Shown in pieces: positions 30,653-43,900 of a stretch of DNA of 64,000 bases. A model generated the notes under the pieces. The model was not told the origin of the DNA. It did not search any database and saw only the letters and a list, made by a program, of their open reading frames with translations. Both the position numbers and the translations under genes were made by a program. The stretch's first letter is position 1. Each line of letters opens with the position of its first letter. The DNA lies in the NCBI GenBank assembly GCA_022605405.1, contig JABYQQ010000015.1, positions 744,001-808,000 of the forward strand, in the 5' to 3' direction. This DNA comes from Earliella scabrosa. Its lineage: Eukaryota > Basidiomycota > Agaricomycetes > Polyporales > Polyporaceae.

Positions 30653-33600
30653 TGGCCTCAGCCACGCGTCTCTCTCTGCCCGTGCCCATCACCATCCCCT
30701 CCCTCGTCTCCCCGCCTCGTTGTCCAAACCACCCAAATATATTGCGCAGCTCGTAGAAAGCAGCCGGCCGTCCCTGAGGCGTGCACCGAACACAGCGGCG
30801 GGGGCAGCGATCCTCGATAACTCGTCTCCGCGGTCCGATCCAGCCTGAGCATGCTCCGAGTCCTCCCATCCTAAGCGTTATCGACCTCGAGTCCGCAATC
30901 GTCCTCGCCAACACGCCCCCGCTGGCCTGCACAGTATGTAACGCATGATCAGCCAGTCCGTGATCTGCCCACGCCCGCCCGTTCTTTGTCCAAGCCCAGT
31001 CCAAGACGCACTCTCGCCCGGAGGCAGCTGAGAGCGGGATCTGACATGACTATATTTGTGATTACACCCGACAGCCACCGTCGGCCTCTTGCAGGACTGT
31101 TGCAGTGAGTACTTGCTCAGTCTTGGCCAGAAATTGTGCTGAAGCTTACGCAGAGGCCCTTACGCATGGGTTCTGACCCTCCCCCGTGCCACAGAAGCCC
31201 AGACGAGGTCCTCACCGGTCCTCACCCATCGATGGCGACCAGCTGGCCAGCCATGCCCCCGCCGCCTGGGAGGTCGAAGCTGATGCACCCGCGTCGACGG
31301 ACCAGTGCTCGACGCGTTTCCAGCACCCGGCCACGCCCTTGGAACCTGTTCTGCACGCAGACGTCGCCTAGGAGCGGTGTTCCAAAACCCGCACAGGGAC
31401 GAGCACGAAATGCCTCCGCGCGCGTCAGGCCTCCGTCCACCCGTCCATCCGCTGCGAAATCGGGCCACAAGCGTCCTTCTCCGTCCATCGAAGCTCTCTC
31501 TGGAAGCCCGCGAACCTTGATCTCCGTTCCGTGCGATCGCTGCCTTTCCTGCGAGTGTATGAGAGCGTATTGCGTGGCGGGTTATACGTTCTGTTCATAC
31601 CCAGTCGACACCATTCGTATGTGGCTCCAGCTATCCTAAGCTCCCCGTCTCTAATCGTGCCCCTACCGCGCGTGTGGGGCTGCCCAGCTGGCACCTTCGC
31701 GGTGCTTGGGAACACCATGCGACACGGCGCGAGGCACCGCCTTCTCAACTTCCGGGGTAGACGCACCTGCTCGTCCTTCGCTGTCGGCACGCAGCATGCC
31801 GACACATCGCTTACCTGCACCGCATACAGTCTATAAGTATGCTCCAACATCGTGCACGAACTTTCCCAATACATACTCGTCGCTCGCGGACGGCCTCTTC
31901 CCCGCGGTCCACCGTCGAGGCCACGGCGAACATCCCAGCTCGAGCTGGAACGCCATCGAGGCGATCCTGCTCACACGGGCGTTCCGTTCGCGCACGGCAT
32001 GCACCGCGGCACACGAGACTTCTCTCCCTCGGGGAAAAAGTAATGTCGCGCTGAACTCTGTCACCACCGTAGGACGGGAAGGGTCATCTATTCAACCTAC
32101 TCACTCACCGGTGAAGGTCTTAGGCCTCAAGCATCAATAAGGCAAGTCAATCCCCTCCATATGTAGGACCTATGAGCGCGGGATGCTGACAACGCTGTGG
32201 CGAGTGTAGGTCAAGCTAACGTCAACGGCCTGTTCTTATACTGCGCCGGGAGCCGTAGGACGCTCGCCCAAAGGGTGGTAGGAGTTGTGGCTGCCCGCGC
32301 CAAGCCACTGCCCGTTGCAGGAGGTACGTGATCCTCGCTCGTGCACATCCCTCAAACGTTATTTGATGACTACCCTTCTTTGGTGTTCCACGTCGTACTA
32401 ATATATCACGGTCAGAGAAGGTAGTCACGTCCATGTATATTGTTTCCGACTACCAATACGCGGTCAGGCCCGCACACTGCACCTTCGATTGCGCATTCAT
32501 CTCGTTCCGTCAAATGAACTGATCACGTCCTCCTCGCCCCCATCGCGGAACGCGCGCACTCCTGAATATCCCAAGTTCCAACGCGGCATCTTCCCAAATT
32601 TTAGACTCGGCCGTTCACGTGCGCTCGATCGAGTTCCGATCACCAGTCACTCTGGGTGCTTTTTCGCACTTCGACCGCAGCTGCCGTGAACCTCTCGATC
32701 CTGTGTCCAGCGCGCAGCCCCTCGCACGCAAACATCAGCATCGCGCACTTACAGCGACGAGCACGCCATCCATGGAACCTCTGCTCACAGCCCCGAGGAA
32801 TTGTGTCATTGGCGCTCCTTCCCGCGTCTCGATCGATATCTCGACCATGAACATGCACCGTGACAAGACTGTAGTGACGGCGGCGTCCCGAAGCATGGTA
32901 GCAATGACCCTCCTCTCATTCTCTAGGCTCGGACCTTCGTCCACGCCCAGCCTCCAGCTCACGCGCCGGACGCCTGAGGCCTCAGGCGGGTAAAATCCCC
33001 GCAAACTTACGGACTGGCAAGACCTTGGTCCACGCCCGGTGACAGTTCCGGCACACCCCGGCACACCAGGAACACTGAACAGTCACTTCCTTGTCCTTGA
33101 CAGGTTTGACTGGAAAGCTTGACAGCTCGCCTTCGCCCGCGCCGTTCCTGGACGAGAATCTCGCAGCTCACCGCCCCGCCCACCCAGATATCCAGATATC
33201 CACAGCCAGCCGGCGTCAACGTGCCGAGAGCTTCAAGGTCGAGGCCGTGCACATTCGCCGGGTGGTACTTACGTTCGGCGAGCCTCTGGAGCAGCACAGT
33301 CACAATATGTGCCGATGTCGCCTGGAAGTTTGAGCTTGGCCACTTGGGCGGGTTTGGTCTCGTGGTGCGTTGCGCGCCTACTGACACTCAAGTTGGTCGA
33401 ATGAAGATGGCGCGCGCGTTGCTCTCATCTCGCCATTATGCACTATGTATCCACAGCGCGTATGGTGGGATAAGAGCGGAGGTGGCGAGCAGGTTTTGTC
33501 ACGTTCGTGCTGGAATGCAGACGGGGCTCCTGACAGGTCTGTCGTACTATGAGTATGTACAGCTACCGATGATAGCACGCAAGATCTGCAGCGTACGTGA

Positions 33601-36451
33601 GCCCCACATATCTTGCGCCATTCTGCTCTGTAGGCGTCACACAGGGGAGCCCGTCTCGCCCGAGAGGGTAGGATACCTCGCGACAGTCGGACAGTCAATC
33701 TGCAGCCAAGCCTACGGTATGTGAGAACCGCTGGTTATCTCTGCGTCATGAATACGTGTTCAAACGTTGACAGCATGCAGGGTAACCAGCCTTCTGTCCG
33801 TTCCGTCCGAGGTCCGATCCCGCCAAGGGACAACCTACAGGTCCGTTGCTCCACTCACTCTCAACACTTCGGAACACGAAGCCACAGAGCGCGGCTCCGA
33901 CGTGAGTGAGTGGGGCGGCGTGACCATCGTCGTTCTAACTTCCGGCGGGGGAGAGCAGGGCCGACCGACCGACCGACCGACCGACCGACCGACCGTTAGG
34001 TTTAAGCTTTGCAGAGGCACTCCATCATGTCGTGATGCACCCGCGCACGACTGCCGGCGGCATAGATCTAGAGCGCGCTGTCCATGTGCGTCAGCTGCAG
34101 CTGGAACGGAGAAGAAGACGAACATCGATTGTGGTGAGCGTCCTCGGCTTGCTGCGCACGCCTGGCTGACCGATGTACAGCAATGGAACGCATTACATAC
34201 ACGCTCGACTTCGCTGGAAGCACGCCCCCTAGTACACGCCAGTATGTCTAGCGAAATGAAACGGACGCATGGCATGCAGGTCCCATGGCCAACTTGCAAG
34301 CCACAGCCACGGACGCGCGGATAAACTCCACCGCAGCGTCCTGCTCCGACCCTCCCTCCACACATCATAGGTAAGCCTTTGGGACTCCCGGGTCCCCAAC
34401 CCATTGCACGCGCGCTCACGTTCGACCGCGTCGACGTCACCTTACATCTCAAGGGTAGAGGGCGCAGAGGTCAATGTCTCTTCCGCCTCGCACGCGAGTT
34501 CCGCGGTTCTAGTCTGTCCCCATCTCGAGCTGGGCTGCCGTCGCCGGCGTACGGTCGACCCTCGCAATCGCCCTATCTCCCGAACGGCCACACCCAGCCA
34601 CACCCACATCCCTCCATATACGCTGGTGCACTAAACGCAGTCAGATGGCCCTCCCCTTGATAGACCTGCCACGACGAGCGTCGCACGGGGCCACCCACAG
34701 CGGCGATTGCCTATGCACGAAGTCACCTGGCGAGCGACGCACAGCAGCTGACCTCGTACCAGCTCCCAACACCATGCACTCGTATCCTGTCCTCCTGCAA
34801 TTGTCCTCTTGTAGGGAGCGCCGCATATCTGTTCGTGGCCAATCATATCGTATGTAGTATCTTCTGTAACTGTGGCTGCTCAGGCTGATCAACGCCTGTC
34901 TCCTGCGTGTAGATCTTCGGCCTGAACAAGTTGGATTCCTCGTGACCTTTTCTCGACGTGATAGACTGTCTGAGTCTGCTTGCCAAGATAACACCTCGGG
35001 CCCAGTGCCGGCGGCATAATATCGCTCACATTTAAATCCCATGTACCAAGCTAGTACTAGTCCTAACACAAGAGCACAACATAACGTGAACATCCGTTCT
35101 GAACCCGAACGGCAAGGAAAGAGAAGCCCAATCCACAAAGAGGCACCGTACCTGGGCGCGGATGATACTCCGAAGTCCAGACCTCCTCGAGACCCCAAGC
35201 CCGCGCGAACATACGCAGCGGGATCTGATCCTCAAACTTGACTCCGCGCACTCCCAGATCTTATCCACAGACCACAGCGAACGAACGACATTTCTGATTA
35301 CGCCGGCCTGCGAACATACGAGGCAGCCACGCGGATAACGCAGTACGATATCATGCTGTAAATACGGGTACATGCGGGGACCGGGGCGGATGAGAACTCT
35401 GGAGACACGTCTATCAGAATGGCAGGTGAGAGACTTCTCGGTGACTGGGCTTGTAATCGTGCGCATGATGGGATGCATATGACAGACGGCGTGACTGGAC
35501 GATGTATGGTGTGATGATGATCACAGAAATGTTGCAAGAAGCACTAGAAGTAGATGGCTTGACACATTCGTAACGAGCTCGAGCACGACAAACGCGCGAA
35601 GCTGAGGCCACGGAGGAGAAACATGACGCGGTACGCTCGTCAGATGAACGTGAAACGACGGGCGTCCGAACCCTTGATGTCCTGGAGCATGCGAAGTGCG
35701 AATGGGGTGAAGGAAGAAGGTGGCTTTTGTGCCACCCCACATTAACTAACCGAAGGGATGCGAGTACCATAACAGACAATGAGCAGATTTTGGGGGTTAC
35801 GATAACAGAAGATGGAACTAGGGAGAACATAACGGTGGGTATGTACGTGCAGATCGAATGCGGTTTTGTCAGAGCGGTGTTGTTTGTAGGCATGAAGAAT
35901 GACAGCGTGAGCAATGATAGATAGTGATAGAGAAATGCAGGTGACGGATGCTGATGCTGGATGCTGATGAGTTGTGCTTAGGATAACAAGATGCGCGGGG
36001 TCCGAAGGTGGAGATAGCCCTCGACCCCCGATGCCGTGGATATAGATAGTTGCGGCGACACGGCGACACGGTGACATCAGACCCCCGGAAGGGGAGGGAG
36101 GGCCGCCGGTGTTGTCGCCGAGGACGGCCTCGACGTCGCCAGGACTGCAGACAGATGGCCCGCTGACTTTTGGAATGAGAGGACCGCGTGAACCTGCTCA
36201 GGGAGACCCGGTGGGTGGTGGGAAAACGATGATAGCGAGCACGACGATAGTTGAATATCACGAATGCGACCGAAGCGTGAATGCGAGATGAGACGAAGAG
36301 CGAGGACGAGTGCGATGCAACGGAATAGGATGAGATGCGTCTAGAGATGAGGATGACGGATAGATGAGGAGAGAGAACTGTCGTTCATGCAGTCATGCTT
36401 TTGGTCGTTCGGTCGTATATCCGGTCGTAGGTCGTAAAACCTTGGTCGGCT
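30653..36451. other. 5.8-kb stretch without recognisable gene
   Basis: The left end should hold the promoter, and perhaps a first exon, of the Gid7 gene (see its missing start). The rest shows only short open frames in all six registers, with no family match, no tRNA-like cloverleaf that I could fold and no transposon terminal repeats. Its only distinct structure is the tetranucleotide array at about 33961. Confidence 0.45.
33961..33995. repeat. (CCGA)n microsatellite
   Basis: About eight and a half perfect CCGA units in a row. It is non-coding as far as can be seen. Confidence 0.9.
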
Positions 36452-37953
36452 TCAACGCTTGACAACGGCGGCCCGACCACGTTCGCGAGACACGAGTCCA
36501 CTCCGTCCGCTGCCATACCCGGGTGCGTTGCGGCCCACCCCCGTGGGAGCACGATCTAGTTCGTCGGCACGCCTCCTACCCCTCCGAGTCTCCGGAGCTT
36601 CATCCTCGTCCTCCTCGACTGCGCTGTTCATGTACCCGGAGTCGAACTCGACACCAGAGTCGCGAAGATGCATCTTCTCAAACTTCGGCAATGGCGGCGG
36701 GGAACTGTTCCTCCTCTGAGCGAGATGACGAGCAGCACGGACGCCGGCGGCGACGACAGGGCTGTGTGCGACCCAGTCGGCGACTTTCTCCATACTGTCC
36801 AGACGGGCGCGGGCCTGAGCGCTCTGATGAGCATGAGCGCGGGGACGAGGAGAGCGGCTGGGCGAGCGTCGAGAGGAAGATGAACGCCCGTCAGGATCAC
36901 GCCGTCTGCTGCGTCCGCGGGGCACTGCGTCCGCAATCGGAGGTTGCACCCTAGAAACGCGCGCTGACTGCGGCAGGGCAAACGCCGTGGTCGTGTCCAC
37001 CACGGGGTGGGCGATGCGGGGAGTAGGCGGGGATGACGAGCTTTGAAGAGAACGCGAGAGCATGGAAAGTGCCGAAGGGCCCTTGTGCGAGCGCGGGGTG
37101 GTGGAGGTGGAGACGAGGAGGGAGAAGTACGCCGGAAGACTTGCCCTATTGCGACGCTTCTTGCCGGTCACGGTATCCTCCTTCTCGCGCTCGCTATCAT
37201 CATTGGCCGGCGCTGCCATCTCCTCCGATTTCCTTCCGTGGCGACGACCCGAGCGGATGGAGGCCGAGGATGAAGGCGCTGCCGGGATCGACGGCGCGTC
37301 GGACATGTCGTCCTCGTAGTCATAGGGCACGCTGGGTGACATTCCGGTGCTAGAAGGGGTGGACACCGAGGATGTACGGCGGTGCAAAGTCGGAATGGTC
37401 GACCGGTTGTTCGTGGTAGAGGGACGACGGATGTATGCGAGGGAGGACGCATTCTGTCTCTGAAGAGTGGCGAAGGAAGGGGACAATTTTGAGGGGTCCG
37501 GGGAGAGGTAGTCGGGGTTCATGGCGTAGTACTCGTCGTCGGTGTTGGCGCCGTAAAGAACCTGGGGGATGCTTTCCTCGTCGTAGTCGACGTCGTCTTC
37601 GAGTGCGGACCAGGAGGTGGAGGAGTTGGAAGAAGATGACTCGGAATGACGCACACGGTGAGTCCTACGCGTGTCGAGCGAGTGACCGAGGGCAGACGGG
37701 AGCAAGGCCGGGACCTCGGCAAGATTGGCTGGTGCATTCTTGGTAGAATGGAGAAACGGCGAGGGTTGTGCGCTGCTGGTTGTCGAGATTGAGGGGGAGG
37801 TGACGTCGAGGCTCTCGCACTCGTCGCTGCAGTATGCGCGGCTGTGGGGAAGGGCGGTGAGCGGACGGGGAGGAGCGGGCCGCGGAGACGGGAGAGAACT
37901 TACCCGTCGGCGAGGACAGGCCTGCCGCAGAGGAGGCACACTTCTTCGTACAT
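36452..37953 (-). CDS. Serine-rich protein with N-terminal Ecl1-like zinc motif
   Basis: Exons (minus) 37904-37953 and 36452-37841 give 479 aa in phase; the ATG at 37953 starts a tiny first exon. The two exons join to form MYEEVCLLCGRPVLADG followed by RAYCSDECESLD. This C-x2-C ... Y-C-x3-C module at residues 6-25 resembles the Ecl1/2/3 zinc-binding family, whose yeast members extend chronological lifespan. The rest (about 450 aa) is low-complexity Ser/Pro/Arg-rich with an acidic patch (DDVDYDEE), a basic KKRRNR stretch, an RS-like SRSPRPR segment and a short possible helix (EKVADWVAHSPVVAAGVRAA). Known Ecl1 proteins are much shorter, so the function may differ. A TATA-like CATATAAC lies at about 38018-38025 (minus). 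The zinc motif match is good; the family name is an inference. Confidence 0.72.
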
Positions 37954-40900
37954 TGGGCGAGTTGGACGAGCGGGAGGAGGGAGATAGTCGGGCAGTGGGA
38001 GGCGGCGGGGGCGGGGGTTATATGCGCATTGGACGAGTGTGAAACGGGCGTGAAGGGGGCCAGCGTCCTCTCCCCAAAATTATCACACATGACTCCTTCG
38101 CACAACAATTCCACTCCACCGTGACGCCCTGTCACACCCGATCGTCCCCTCCTTGGCGATCTCCCCTCGATCTCCCTCCCGTACATGGCATCATCCGGCC
38201 CTCATGTCACGCCAGGCCGGTCACCGTCACGCTCCTCCGCTCGTCCGGGCGCCTGTGCGCGTCCAGACTCGGAGGAGAGAACAGTCACAGACCAGTGCAC
38301 GTTCCTCGTCTCTCTTTGTCCTCACAGCGCCCCACTCCAGACCAGAGAGAAAGCAGCCGCCAGCCGTGGCAAACTCTCGCAGCAAACGTGTCCCGCCCTC
38401 GCTCCCCGCAATCAACGTGCCTCTCTCCAGCCGCCGCCTCCTTCCAGCCGTCGCGCGTCCATAGAGAGCAGGCCGTCTTATCGCGGCAGACCCTCGGGTG
38501 TATTCCCGCCCAATACAGCCGCCCCCTCCTCTTCTCAGACGCACCTATCTCACAATCGTCTGTCACGCACACCGCACCAGTCCCTGTATTCCTATTCCCT
38601 TCCCTTCTCCCTCCCACTGTCAATCCAGAACCCTAAGCCATGTGTGCACTCCACTCCGTTTCTCCGGCCACGCACATCATGTTCTCCCTCGCTCGCGCAC
38701 TCCTGCAGCCTGTCCATCAACCGCTGCGCCGTGCAGCCCCCTTGCAGCCCGTAAATCACAAATGCCGTACACGTACAGCGAAGCATGTCATGACCGCGCG
38801 TGATGAGCAGATCCTCATCCCCCTCGCTTCCTTCGCGCTATCTACGCGCATTCACGCACTCTCTCTTCCTGGTATCGCCACATCACGCATCCCTGTCAGC
38901 CTGAATCTCAGCGCTCACAGAAGCCAGACCCTGTTTTAGCTCCTCCATATCTTCTTCCGGAGAATGCGCGTCCGAAGTCCGCCTTGGCCATTGCAAAGCT
39001 CGCCACCATTTGCATGCGGCACACGACCGGTCGTTGCAATTCGTGACGATCTGGGTCGGTGCTCGAGTCATACACTCGTCCGCGCGTGTACCATCTCGAA
39101 ATCGGACGACACCACCGCGGTGAATGCGAAACGCGAATAGCACCGGTCGGCCGACATGTCAGATGGTACCGCCCCGGTCGTCGTAACCGCGGCGAATTCG
39201 CTGTCGCCATCGAACGATCCCATTCATGAACGCACATATCCCTCGGCCTTGTGCGACTGTCGCGCCTGTCGGACAAGATTGCCCTCGGCGGATCCACTAC
39301 CTTGAGCTCGCGTGTACGCGCTCTTTGTCCTTGTCGAAAATTTCGTGAGATGAGATATCTAGAGATCTGGACGTGGCTCGCGCGTTGATGCAGAGGCGAG
39401 CGTCGACATGAGTCGAGGCCCTCCCGCCCCACAGCGGCATTCTTCCGACATGATGGAAGAGATGATGTCGACCGTCACCGAACATCCGCCCTCCTCATCT
39501 CTCATCGCCTGCACTCGCAATTGAACCTAGTCCTCTCCGTACGCCCGGTGAATTTTTCCAGCAGCCGCAACGTTCGAGCACCACGTTCCCCACCGCCTAG
39601 TTCGAACCGACCCTACAAGCACGCTCCAGCCATTGTGCTGTTCCGCGCGTGCGATCGCCCACAAGACCGGCCTCGAGGTCACGGTGCTCGGGATTGCCTA
39701 GCGCAGTCATAGGCGCACCCTCGCGGCTCGCCTCACACATCACCTCATTGCCGGCGTCCTTCACGCCTCGCGCCTCGCGCTAGAAGTGAGCAGGATGGCG
39801 AATCGCTTTACGCGCTCGCGTGCCCTGGTGCACCGGCCTTGTGAATCTCTCACCGGGCGGCGGCCGTGCTGCGCGGACGGTGGACGGTGGACCAACAAGG
39901 CCAACCCAACAGCGGACAACCGCGGCGGTACTCCCGCCGCCCCGCGCGCCACCTTCGTCACGCTCATATCGAGACGCCTTCGGTCTCGTCGCTCGGAGTG
40001 ACCGGCCTCTCGCGGTGACGCGACGCTCGTACGTGCAATATGAGCATTCTAGCGCGGAGTTACTAGTTGGTACTCACCTCTCCACGCTCGATATCCATAT
40101 CCTGCACCGCGCATCCCGCACATCCGCGCCGTACTCCGCCCCCCGCCCAGCGCAAGGAGACTTGCCTCGAAGCGTCCCCACCCACGCGGCATCTTCGCGA
40201 AGCCCCCCGCGAAGATTTTAAGGCTTAAGCTCGCCACATACGCTCGCGCGCGCCGGCAACGAGGGCCGTTTCTCCGAGCTCATGGCACAGGCAGCCCGAA
40301 AATACCTCCATTGCTCATTCCGGGTTCATTCATAAAATAAGTACTAGTAGAATCCATGCATGCGGCGCGAGGGCGCACATCGGGTCTCGGGGTTCGTCCC
40401 CGACTCCCGACTCCCGAATGCGCGCAACCGCGTCCGGCTACCGAGCTTCGCGGCTCTTCACCCGCCACCGCCGGCCGCACTGCGCCATATCAAGTATTGC
40501 ACGCGTGCGCCTTGGACCTTCCATGTTGGATAATTCTTGAACAGCCGACTTCCCCGCGCGGCGCACACCGCCGTGTGACTCGAGCCGGAGAGGACAGCTC
40601 CCCGCCGCTGTCGTTGTCGTCGGCCGTCGGCCCTCACGGGTTCACCGTGTCACCGTCCCCGCTCAATCTCATTCAGGTCACGACAGACATCAGTTCCCAG
40701 TCATATACCGTTCCGGTTCGCACCCGTTCTTTATGCATCCATGAGGGGTGTTCTGACTTCTCGGCCCTGATTTGGGAAGGTCCCCATCATACGAACTCGT
40801 TCGAACGACCAGGCCGATTGGCTGCCGCAGCTCGAGTTGCTCGATGCATGGCGCACAATAGAAATTGAGGGGGGAGAGGAATCAGGGAACTATAGGGAAG

Positions 40901-43900
40901 AGCGCAGAAGTGATTTTGGGAAGCGTCGACGCGATGTGACTCCGAAAGGTACCCAACAGTTCAGAACGCACAAGAAGGAAAGGGACGTGAGCGTCTGGGA
41001 CGCGTATACGCGTACACCATGGCGACCAGACTCGACCGACGGGCGCGTCATCGGCGCACTCGAGCTTCGCGAGCCTTCTCTCGCCCATCGCTCTCACGCT
41101 TGCTGGGCTCGCGATTGTTCGACGCGTTTCGGAGGTGCAGATGGGATGCGGATGCGAACTCACATTATCATCTTCAGATTTCTCGATGGAGATGCATATG
41201 AACGCGCGCGCGACGCGGCAGGGTCACCTTCGGCGGTTGCCTGTCACTCTGACGCCAGTTGACATTAACCGGGTAGTTGCCCATACCACGGCCGGTGACT
41301 GGTGACGAGGACAATAAGCTTTTGTGCTCCGTACGCGTTCGGAAGCGAAGGGGTTACGACACAAGGAACCTCGTACTCGGGAGGCTTGCTGACGCCGACG
41401 CCGACGCGTCTCCCGCGCGCACCGCATGCTGTGCACCGGCCAATAAAGGTTACTTACAAGCACTCCAACTCAGTATCTCGTTACGACCGCGTGCTCTCGC
41501 CTTGTCGTCTCTCTATCCGGCGGCTTCTGCGTTACGGACGTCGGCCATACGTTCGCAGTGATGACCATGCGCGGGTAACGTTGCGCGAGTTTCAGACCGT
41601 CACAATGCCAACATGCCTTGGGGTACATCCTCCTGAGATTGACGCGGCTCGTTCGTGCTCAACGAGCGCACATGATAGCACCCTGTGGCGACAAGAAAGC
41701 CTCCGCCGCGCACGTGAGGACGTTCGAGGAGGGAGTGGCGGTTCGGCAGGCTCGCGCCGCGCCACGATCGCATTAGGCACGGCCTCGACGAGTTGCCTCC
41801 TCTGCGAGCCCTGTTCACGTTCAGTGGAATTGCTCACGGGGGCTAGATCCCGCGCAGATCCGCTAGCCACAACGACGTGGCGATCAAGGCGAATGGCGTT
41901 TGGGATTGGCCGTTGAATTTGAAGGGGGTAATGTGACTCGAGCACATGCGTCCTGCTCAACGTTGGCCCGTAAAGTAAGAGTGCACGACAAAGTCACCAC
42001 TGTGTCGGGCGCAAGGATTGCGCGGAGTTGCGAAGCGAGCGCGGGGCCTTTACGTGGGACTGGGCTCGAGGTGGACGCATGATGCGTGATGGCGTGCGAG
42101 GTGCGAGGACGATCCTCGTCGTTTGCCGTCGTCATCGTCGTCCGTGCATGGCGTCCGCCTATATTCTGTAGTGCGGAAGCAATCAGAATTGGGCGTAAGC
42201 CACCACCCAGCCCCGGTCAATCCCCATCGCGTCCCATCGCATCGATGCAGAGTGAGTATGACATTCAACATATGAGTTCGCATCGACGACATCGACCTCA
42301 TTATATATCAGTCACACTATGCTCTTCGGACTGATGTCGTCACTCTCAAGATATGTCATGATCATATGTTGAGCAAAATCGACCGAAGCACGGCCGTCGC
42401 GACGTGACACTTCAAAGAACGCAACGACGACGATGGGAGCGGGCTGACTGATGTCGTCATAAGCATATGTGCGACCACGGATGCATCACATCGCAATCAC
42501 CGAAGAGACTGCATCCGATGGCCGTCGCCCGCTGCTGCCCATCGTCGCCGACGCGATGACCTCATCACGACGTGTGTTTACGAACGCACGCCGGGGATAT
42601 CTTCTGTCAGCGACTTGCGCCGCAGCGTACGCACATGGCCGTGATCATTTCGCGAGCATTGGGGGACGGAGCATATCGCATATCGTAAGACTTACTCACC
42701 AGCATCATCCATACCCATATGCCCTCTTCGCGCGAGATAGGCCACAGTCGCATTCTTCTTCGCTGCCCAGAGTATCTCGGGGGAGGGATGGGAAGCCGAG
42801 TCTTGACCGTCTTGGTCCGTCGCATCATGAAAACGAGCTAGCCGTGCCACCAGAGGCATCGATAGTTTCAGTACGAACGATAGCGAACGCCTCAGAGCCG
42901 CCACAACAGCGACCGCCTGGAAACGGACAAGACAAGACGCGGCCGACATGACACGTCGCGCAAATTGAGTCGGGGTGACGTCAGCACGGCGTGACGCGAG
43001 ACGAATAAGACGCGTCCAGTCACGCGTCGGGATGTCACGCTACCCCACGTATGTCCGGCGGCGGTGACGGCCGAGCCCGGCGTGACCGGTGACTGGGACC
43101 GCCGACTGCTCCTCGATGGAGGCACGTTGGGCCGTGTCGGAGGTCACCAGGCCAGAAGACAAAGGAGACACATGTGCGTTGCGTTCAGTCTTCCATCATG
43201 ATGACGCCCTCTCGCAGCCAATCCCGGATTCGTACGAGAGCGCATAACGCGAGGGTGGCCACGGTGACTGCGCACGAAGCCGCCGGTCGCGTCCGACCAG
43301 TGAGTCCCATACGCTCGGCACAGCAACCTTAACCGTAACGGTTTCCTTCCAAGTATAACTCGGATCCCCAGATCATCCGCTTGCGAGGCCAGAGGTCCAG
43401 ACCGGCCGTATACAAGATGAGGGCATGCGCAGCACCCCCCGTTTCTGTGCTGCACATCTACCCCGCAATACAGTTGGTGGATGATTGGAATTCGAATCGC
43501 ATCTCCGCAAGGGTGTTGGGACGGGGACTGTCCCCACACTGCGAAATCCCCAGGCACCAACGGCAAGGGACGATGTACGGTGAGTACGCGTACGTTTCTT
43601 CCAGTGGAGCTCGACATCCCGCCGGCAACTTGAACTCTGAACTGATCTTGTCGACCCCACAGTGCGCCCCTGACAGCGACACTGCGCACCACAACGCTAC
43701 GAGCTCCAACGCGGGGTAGCCGCCTGATGTTCCGGAACTCTCAGTGAGTCTCAGGTCTATAGTCGGTCGCGTCGTCGTCGGGAGGGATGACACAAGGTGA
43801 TGACGTAGCGTCGCGTCAATCCCAGGTTCCCCAACAACATCATGGACCTCCAGACGCTCCGCATGACTGCGAACTATCTTAGGACAACTTGTGGCCGTGA

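Noticed and set aside
30653..31004. Minus-strand frame upstream of Gid7 with an ATG (ends near 30585)
   Set aside because: It is in a different frame from the Gid7 N-terminal exon and no clean splice site joins the two; noted only as a candidate for the missing start.
38185..38754. 189-codon plus-strand frame in the Ecl1-like promoter region
   Set aside because: It is Ser/Pro/Arg-rich with no domain, overlaps frames of equal length in all registers and lies in promoter-like C/T-rich DNA.
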